DNA from: Prevotella bivia DSM 20514
GTDB taxonomy: Bacteria > Bacteroidota > Bacteroidia > Bacteroidales > Bacteroidaceae
Length of the DNA: 64,000 bases
Direction: 5' to 3'
NCBI RefSeq assembly: GCF_000262545.1
Contig: NZ_JH660660.1
Coordinates: 1,768,482 to 1,832,481, forward strand
Shown: positions 58,976-64,000 of the stretch, one piece after another
Layout: every line of letters starts with the position of its first letter
How positions within the stretch are numbered: position 1 is the stretch's first letter
Position numbers and translations under genes: made by a program
Notes under the pieces: model-generated
Databases searched by the model: none
What the model saw: only the letters and a program-made list of their open reading frames with translations
What the model was told of the DNA's origin: nothing

Positions 58976-60238
58976 TTATCCGAAATTATCAAAGCGGATC
59001 GCTTCTTGATCAACACCAAGGCTATCTAGGTAATCGGTAACAGTCTTGATTAGCATTGGAGGACCGCAGAGATAGTATTCACAATCTTCTGGTGCTTCGT
59101 GATCTTTGAGGTATTCATCACGGATACAGTTTACAGCAAAGCCTTCATAATATTTTACGCCAGCTTCGTCAGCCACAGGGTCTTTACGGTCGAGTGAGAG
59201 GTGGAAGTGGAAGTTAGGATATTCTTTCTCTAGTTCCCAAAAGTCTTCCAAGAAGAAAGCCTCACCTAACGCACGCGCTCCATAGAAGAAGTGCATTTCA
59301 CGATCGCGTGTGTGCAGCGTCTTTAGCATGTGCATAATTTGGCTGCGCAAAGGTGCCATACCTGCACCGCCACCGATCCAAATCATTTCTTTACCTGAAG
59401 TGAAATCAGGATGGAAATCACCATAAGGACCACTCATCATAACCTTATCGCCTGGCTTTAGGTTAAAGATATAAGACGAGCCAATACCTGTAGGTACGTT
59501 CATAAAGCCCACTTGTGGTTTAGGTAAGAATGGGGTAGTGGCAATGCGTACTGTAAGCGTGATGATATCACCTTCTGCTGGATAGTTTGCCATAGAGTAT
59601 GCACGAACTGTGTCTTCAGGGTTGTTAGCCACAAGCGATAGTAAGTTGAAATGCTTCCATGCGCCTATATACTCTTCACCGATAAGATCTTTATCGAATG
59701 AGTCGTAAGATAAGTTGCTATACTTAGGAATACGAATCTGAGCATAAGAGCCAGGTACGAAATCCATGTGTTCACCTACTGGTAAAGCCACTTTGAACTC
59801 TTTAATGAAGCTAGAAACGTTCTTGTTAGAGATAACTTCACATTCCCATTCCTTAACACCCATTACCGACTCTGGTACTTTGATAGCAATGTCGCCCTTT
59901 ACTTTCGCCTGACAGCCTAGTCGCCAATTCTCTTTTATTTCTTTGCGAGAAAAATGAGGACGCTCAGAGTCGAGGATTTCACCACCACCCTCTACTACCT
60001 GACATTTGCACTGTCCACAGCTAGCCTTACCACCACATGCTGATGGGAGATAAACACCATTCTCGTTTAGTGTAGCCATAATAGAGCTACCTTGTTCCAC
60101 TTCTAGTTTTGTATCACCATTAATGGTAACAGTAACCTTTCCACTTGGGCTGAGATACTTCTTTGCTACAAGCAAGAGAATTACCAACACCAAAATGGTA
60201 ACAAGGAAAACTATAATACTTGTCGTTATAAAATTCAT
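58976..60238 (-). CDS. nqrF: Na+-translocating NADH:quinone reductase subunit F
   Basis: NqrF is the NADH-oxidising entry point of the complex. The 420-residue product has one N-terminal membrane segment (residues 4-25), a plant-type [2Fe-2S] domain with C68, C74, C77 and C109 (SACGGKASCGQC and LGCQ), an FAD-binding block with RAYSMANYP, and the NADH domain MIWIGGGAGMAPLRSQI and YYLCGPPMLIKTV. The length is slightly above that of Vibrio. It is the last gene of the operon, 5 nt after nqrE, with the terminator behind it. Confidence 0.98.
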   Translation of the reverse strand: MNFITTSIIVFLVTILVLVILLLVAKKYLSPSGKVTVTINGDTKLEVEQGSSIMATLNENGVYLPSACGGKASCGQCKCQVVEGGGEILDSERPHFSRKEIKENWRLGCQAKVKGDIAIKVPESVMGVKEWECEVISNKNVSSFIKEFKVALPVGEHMDFVPGSYAQIRIPKYSNLSYDSFDKDLIGEEYIGAWKHFNLLSLVANNPEDTVRAYSMANYPAEGDIITLTVRIATTPFLPKPQVGFMNVPTGIGSSYIFNLKPGDKVMMSGPYGDFHPDFTSGKEMIWIGGGAGMAPLRSQIMHMLKTLHTRDREMHFFYGARALGEAFFLEDFWELEKEYPNFHFHLSLDRKDPVADEAGVKYYEGFAVNCIRDEYLKDHEAPEDCEYYLCGPPMLIKTVTDYLDSLGVDQEAIRFDNFG

Positions 60239-60243
60239 CTTCT

Positions 60244-60870
60244 TTAAAGTTTAATACCAGAGAAACACATCATAGCAATAGCCATTAAGCCTACTGTGAT
60301 AAACGTAATACCCAATCCTTGTAATGGTTTTGGTACATCTGAATACTCTAAACGTTCGCGAATAGCACCCATGAGAACTATAGATAATGTCCAGCCTAAG
60401 CCTGAGAACAAGCCATAGATGAGGGCATCCCAAACAGAACCAATAAACTGTGAGCTAGCAGGGTCTAATCCTATACGTTGCTGCATAAACAACGATGCAC
60501 CCATAATAGCACAGTTTACTGCAATCAATGGCAAGAAAATACCGAGTGCACCATAGAGCGATGGTGAAAACTTCTCAACAGCCATTTCTACAATTTGTAC
60601 AATACCTGCAATAACTGCAATAAAAAGGATGAAACTTAAATAGGTCAAGTCTACTCCGTTTGCTAAACAGTTAGGACCTAGCACCTTAGTGAGTAATAAA
60701 TAGTTGACAGGAGTCGTTACAGCTAATACGAAAGTAACTGCTACACCTAGTCCAAATGAAGTCTTTACATTCTTAGAAACGGCTAAGAAAGAGCACATTC
60801 CAAGGAAGAATGCAAATATCATATTGTCCACAAAGATGGACCTAAAAGCTAAACTTAATAAATGCTCCAT
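60244..60870 (-). CDS. nqrE: Na+-NQR subunit E
   Basis: The 208-residue inner-membrane protein has six hydrophobic segments and the family blocks [15 protein letters not shown] and [21 protein letters not shown], then [10 protein letters not shown]. Cysteines in the two half-repeats (FLGMC and AVNC) correspond to the residues that hold the iron centre between NqrD and NqrE in Vibrio. It starts 2 nt after nqrD. Confidence 0.96.
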   Translation of the reverse strand: MEHLLSLAFRSIFVDNMIFAFFLGMCSFLAVSKNVKTSFGLGVAVTFVLAVTTPVNYLLLTKVLGPNCLANGVDLTYLSFILFIAVIAGIVQIVEMAVEKFSPSLYGALGIFLPLIAVNCAIMGASLFMQQRIGLDPASSQFIGSVWDALIYGLFSGLGWTLSIVLMGAIRERLEYSDVPKPLQGLGITFITVGLMAIAMMCFSGIKL

Positions 60871-60872
60871 AA

Positions 60873-61505
60873 TTATTTTTTATCTTCTTCTTTATAGAAA
60901 AAAGCTCTGTGTACCCAAATGATACAGCCAAGCAATATCAAGGCTAGTGCAGGCATAGACATCATACCATTATCCATATAGCCTGCATCGTATAAACTCT
61001 GAGGGATTACCTTAAAACCAAGAAGAGATCCTCTACCGAATAATTCGCGTACAAAACCTACGATGAACAAGATAACAGCATAACCTAAACCATTTCCAAC
61101 GCCGTCGAGGAAGCTAGGCCATGGCTTATTAGTCATAGCGAAAGCCTCAAGGCGTCCCATTAAAATACAGTTAGTAATGATCAAGCCTACATAAACAGAT
61201 AGCTGAACACTAACATCGTAAGCAAAAGCTTTCAATATTTGGCTCACCACCGTTACTAAGGCTGCTACAACAACCAACTGAACAATGATACGAATACGGT
61301 TAGGGATAGTGTTTCGAATAATTGAAATAATAACGTTAGAGAAAGCTGTAATGATAGTAACAGCAAGCCCCATAACGATAGCTGGCTTCAATTGTGAAGT
61401 AACAGCAAGTGCAGAACATATACCTAAAACTTGAGCCATTATAGGGTTGTCCAAGTTTAGTGGCTTGAAAAGCACTTCTTTATTGTCTTTTGAAAATAAA
61501 CTCAT
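60873..61505 (-). CDS. nqrD: Na+-NQR subunit D
   Basis: The 210-residue inner-membrane protein is the homologue and partner of NqrE. It has six segments with [23 protein letters not shown] near the N-terminus and [19 protein letters not shown] in the middle; the two cysteines again fit the membrane iron centre. [24 protein letters not shown] is family-typical. It lies 28 nt after nqrC. Confidence 0.96.
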   Translation of the reverse strand: MSLFSKDNKEVLFKPLNLDNPIMAQVLGICSALAVTSQLKPAIVMGLAVTIITAFSNVIISIIRNTIPNRIRIIVQLVVVAALVTVVSQILKAFAYDVSVQLSVYVGLIITNCILMGRLEAFAMTNKPWPSFLDGVGNGLGYAVILFIVGFVRELFGRGSLLGFKVIPQSLYDAGYMDNGMMSMPALALILLGCIIWVHRAFFYKEEDKK

Positions 61506-61533
61506 GTTCCTAATATTATTGTGATTCCACGTT

Positions 61534-62247
61534 TTATTTACTTGTCAAGAACTTAACATAAGGTTGAAGACTACCTTTTTCAGCTTGGAACATTTCTGTT
61601 ACACCATTGCTTGTAAGTGTAGCACCTGTTACAGCATCTACTTGGGTTTGAGGATCGGTAATCTTCTTCATAACAGAAAGTGCAATCTTTTTCTCATCAC
61701 CAGCGGCAAAGAGTTTCTTACCTTTAAACTTGTCTTGCCATGACTTGTTGTCCTTAATTTCAGCACCAAGACCAGCTGTTTCACTTTCATGGTTAAAGTA
61801 AGCTCCAAATACAGTTTTCTTGTCAGCATTGATGGCGATGAAACCATTGATAGGACCCCATAAGCCATTACCATAGACAGGGATAACATATTTTACCTCA
61901 CCCTTTACATTGCAACGGAAAAGTGCAAGCTTTCCCTCTTTGGCATCTTTACTGTTGAGTTTAAAACCTGCTTCTATTCCACCTTGCTTACCAGAGGTTG
62001 TTACCTGACCATCAGCGTTAATGATGTCGTCGGCAGTGATAATTTCTTTCCAAAGCTTTTCTGCTTGTGGATTGGTCATATCTCTGTCCTGATTAAGTGC
62101 AAATAGAATTTGCTTTTGCTGATCAAGCTGTACGTTAGCATCTTGTGCTGGTTTTAGTGCTTGAAACACAAAAGCCATTAAGAAAGCTACAATAATCACA
62201 AGAACAGTTGAATAAATTATTGTGTATGAATTACTACTTGTTTTCAT
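61534..62247 (-). CDS. nqrC: Na+-NQR subunit C (covalent FMN)
   Basis: The 237-residue product has one N-terminal membrane segment (residues about 9-28) and a periplasmic FMN-binding domain. The attachment motif is [13 protein letters not shown]; the last threonine of TGAT in this S/TGAT(T/S) consensus carries FMN through a phosphoester bond made by Apb[20 protein letters not shown] and [12 protein letters not shown] are also typical. It lies 13 nt after nqrB. No apbE gene is seen in the window. Confidence 0.96.
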   Translation of the reverse strand: MKTSSNSYTIIYSTVLVIIVAFLMAFVFQALKPAQDANVQLDQQKQILFALNQDRDMTNPQAEKLWKEIITADDIINADGQVTTSGKQGGIEAGFKLNSKDAKEGKLALFRCNVKGEVKYVIPVYGNGLWGPINGFIAINADKKTVFGAYFNHESETAGLGAEIKDNKSWQDKFKGKKLFAAGDEKKIALSVMKKITDPQTQVDAVTGATLTSNGVTEMFQAEKGSLQPYVKFLTSK

Positions 62248-62260
62248 TCTTCACGTCTCC

Positions 62261-63421
62261 TTATTTTATATTAGCACGTTTTGCACGTTTGCTAATGTTA
62301 GATTGAACAACACAATAATCAATAAATGGTGCGCAAAGGTTACCAAACAAGATAGCTAGCATCATACCTTCTGGATAACCAGCATTCTTCACACGCACAA
62401 TGATAGCCATTGCACCTACTATGAAACCAAAAATCCATTTACCAGTCTCTGTTCGGCAAGATGTAACAGGGTCGGTAGCCATGAATACTGCACCGAAGCA
62501 AAAACCACCCAACACCAAATGTTCATACCATTGTAGAGAAGAAGCACCTGTCGAGCTAAATAAGCAAGCCATAGCACCGCCACCAATAAATACGCCTAAC
62601 ATTGTCTTCCAACTAGCAATACCTGTCCAAATCAAGATGATAGCACCTATTGCAATGGCTATTACTGAGGTCTCACCAACAGAGCCAGGGATCAATCCCA
62701 TTATCATATCATTGACAGAAGTAGCAATGTGTGAAGCACCACCAGCTATTTCTCCAAGAGGTGTAGCCATAGTAAAGCTATCTGGTGCATCGAAGCCTAA
62801 ACCACAGACCGTATTTGTATTAACCCAAACGCTATCACCTGTCATACGACTAGGGTATGCGAAGAATAAGAAAGCACGTACTAGCAGCGCAACATTAAAC
62901 ACGTTCATACCTGTGCCACCAAAGATTTCCTTACCAAAGATAACGGCAAAGATAACAGCAAGAGCCAAAGTCCACAAAGGAATAGTTACAGGGCAAATCA
63001 AAGGAATTAAGATACCCGAAACCAAATAGCCTTCTTGGATTTCTTCACCTTTCCATTGCGCCCAAGCAAATTCAACGCCTAAGCCAACAATATAAGACAC
63101 TAAAATATTAGGTAATAGTGCAAGGAAGCCGTAAGCGAACATACCAAAGCATGTAGCCTCTGCTAGCTTACCAGCTGCTAACGCATTCTGATAACCTATA
63201 TTGTACATACCAAATAGCATTGCTGGGATTAAAGAGATCACCACAATACTCATGATACGCTTTGAATCAATAGCGTCATGGATAGATACGCCACTCTTAG
63301 ATGTCTCATTAGGAACATATAAGAAAGTATCAAATCCGTCAAAGACACTCTTGAAAGCATGTAGCTTGCCACCCTTTTCAAAGTTAGGGCGTAGCTTATC
63401 AAGATAATTTCTTAAACTCAT
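62261..63421 (-). CDS. nqrB: Na+-NQR subunit B (membrane core, covalent FMN)
   Basis: The 386-residue product has about ten membrane segments and the NqrB/RnfD-type sequence: GISxxDAIDSKRIM-like HDAIDSKRIMSIVVISLIPA near the start, SGILIPLICPVTIPLW, and FGKEIFGGTGMNVFNVALLVRAFLFFAYP. The FMN attachment stretch reads SFTMATPLGEIAGG, where the usual SGAT is TMAT, with the acceptor threonine kept. It forms the sodium path in the inner membrane. nqrA lies 39 nt upstream. Confidence 0.96.
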   Translation of the reverse strand: MSLRNYLDKLRPNFEKGGKLHAFKSVFDGFDTFLYVPNETSKSGVSIHDAIDSKRIMSIVVISLIPAMLFGMYNIGYQNALAAGKLAEATCFGMFAYGFLALLPNILVSYIVGLGVEFAWAQWKGEEIQEGYLVSGILIPLICPVTIPLWTLALAVIFAVIFGKEIFGGTGMNVFNVALLVRAFLFFAYPSRMTGDSVWVNTNTVCGLGFDAPDSFTMATPLGEIAGGASHIATSVNDMIMGLIPGSVGETSVIAIAIGAIILIWTGIASWKTMLGVFIGGGAMACLFSSTGASSLQWYEHLVLGGFCFGAVFMATDPVTSCRTETGKWIFGFIVGAMAIIVRVKNAGYPEGMMLAILFGNLCAPFIDYCVVQSNISKRAKRANIK

Positions 63422-63460
63422 ATTTAAAGTTAGTTTTATGAATAAATGGGTGATCCCCCA

Positions 63461-64000
63461 TTAAGCATTTTCTTTTCTAAGCAGATTAAGACCTTCACGA
63501 ACGATTTTTTGAAGCTCTAATTTTGAACTGTCTACAAATTCTGCTAGTGCAAAGTCTTCTGGACTTACCTCGTAGATACCCAATTGCTCTTGTTTATCAA
63601 TGTTACCAGCAATAATAGCTTTGATAAGGTATTCTCCATAAATATCCATTGGTAATACTTTGTCGTATTCGCCACTCATAATCATGTGTCGTTCGCCACC
63701 CTTGATACGAGCGTCTAGGTCATACTCTTTCTTCTTTCCAAATAGCCAACTAAAGTAGCTACGTGAAGTAGAAAAAGTGTTGAGACGAGGCATAATCCAG
63801 CCTGCTAACTCATTAACATCATCACCTTCAGGAATAGCAGTGATCTCTGATGTGAGTGCACCAACAACGCTTTCCGCATTTGCGATGGTACCAGTTAGTG
63901 GATTACCTTTTAATATACGTGCATTTCTAGTTTTGTCAACATTGTCAACAAGTATATCCTTTATAGGCGTACCCACTAAGGCGTTTACATAGCCTGTTTG
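63461..64000 (-). CDS. nqrA: Na+-NQR subunit A, C-terminal part (5' end outside window)
   Basis: The frame is open from the window edge, reading QTGYVNALVGTPIKDILVDN, to a stop at 63461, 179 residues in all. An internal GTG at 63976 is not a start. GEYDKVLPMDIYGEYLIKAIIAGNIDKQEQLG and VSPEDFALAEFVD are typical of the C-terminal region of NqrA, which covers the cytoplasmic face of the complex near the quinone site. Full NqrA is about 450 residues, so about 40% is present. Confidence 0.95.
   Translation of the reverse strand, partial: QTGYVNALVGTPIKDILVDNVDKTRNARILKGNPLTGTIANAESVVGALTSEITAIPEGDDVNELAGWIMPRLNTFSTSRSYFSWLFGKKKEYDLDARIKGGERHMIMSGEYDKVLPMDIYGEYLIKAIIAGNIDKQEQLGIYEVSPEDFALAEFVDSSKLELQKIVREGLNLLRKENA

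Overview
The window looks like chromosomal DNA of a Bacteroidales bacterium, most likely a Prevotella-type species. The evidence is a recurring -7 promoter box (TAnnTTTG, often with TTTG about 19-20 nt upstream), a fused murF-alr gene, a GldB-type lipoprotein, a fimbrillin-like lipoprotein, a GSCFA protein, a bamD/rpoZ-like/DUF4293 cluster and a complete Na+-NQR operon. Most of it is ordinary core genome. No species is assigned.

Layout. 1-7.2 kb: 3' end of pyruvate:ferredoxin oxidoreductase, a small lipoprotein, then a leftward group mtnN-luxS-bamD-rpoZ-like-DUF4293 (activated methyl cycle, outer-membrane assembly, RNA polymerase) and a rightward YfhO-like membrane protein. 7.3-11 kb: a leftward surface lipoprotein operon with a ~390-nt leader, and GSCFA. 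11-19 kb: leftward ileS-dksA-like-lspA-DUF4296-small ORF-C69 dipeptidase. 19-21.5 kb: leftward ThrE-type exporter halves and a LysR regulator. 21.9-33.1 kb: the accessory region. Two 1028-bp IS982-type elements, each with its own 4-bp target duplication, bracket a restriction/defence-like cassette (XRE regulator, DinD, 35-aa ORF, McrB-like ATPase, McrC/LlaJI-like nuclease, a broken second DinD) and an IS5-type transposase remnant. A TonB-dependent receptor follows, and a 103-bp near-identical repeat lies at both outer ends. 33.5-42.7 kb: MscS-type channel, BadF-type sugar kinase, glutaredoxin-like protein, MutS2, LTA-synthase-like sulfatase, lipoprotein. 43-53 kb: a candidate structured leader before riboflavin synthase, GldB, HAD phosphatase, CDF transporter, tRNA-Lys, Fur-family regulator, murF-alr, rmuC, trmB. 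53-58.8 kb: GH35 beta-galactosidase, then a leftward response regulator-histidine kinase-porin operon. 59-64 kb: nqrF-E-D-C-B-A read leftward; nqrA runs off the edge.

The least explained material is non-coding: a composite 3'-end repeat made of TTGAGAG heptamers and CCTAGTATT-like nonamers, a ~140-bp double-hairpin repeat family, the 103-bp repeat around the accessory region, and long leaders upstream of ribE and the fimbrillin-like operon. The best candidate for an uncommon gene system is the McrB/McrC-like pair embedded between DinD genes. All family calls come from reading motifs by eye; no database search was run.
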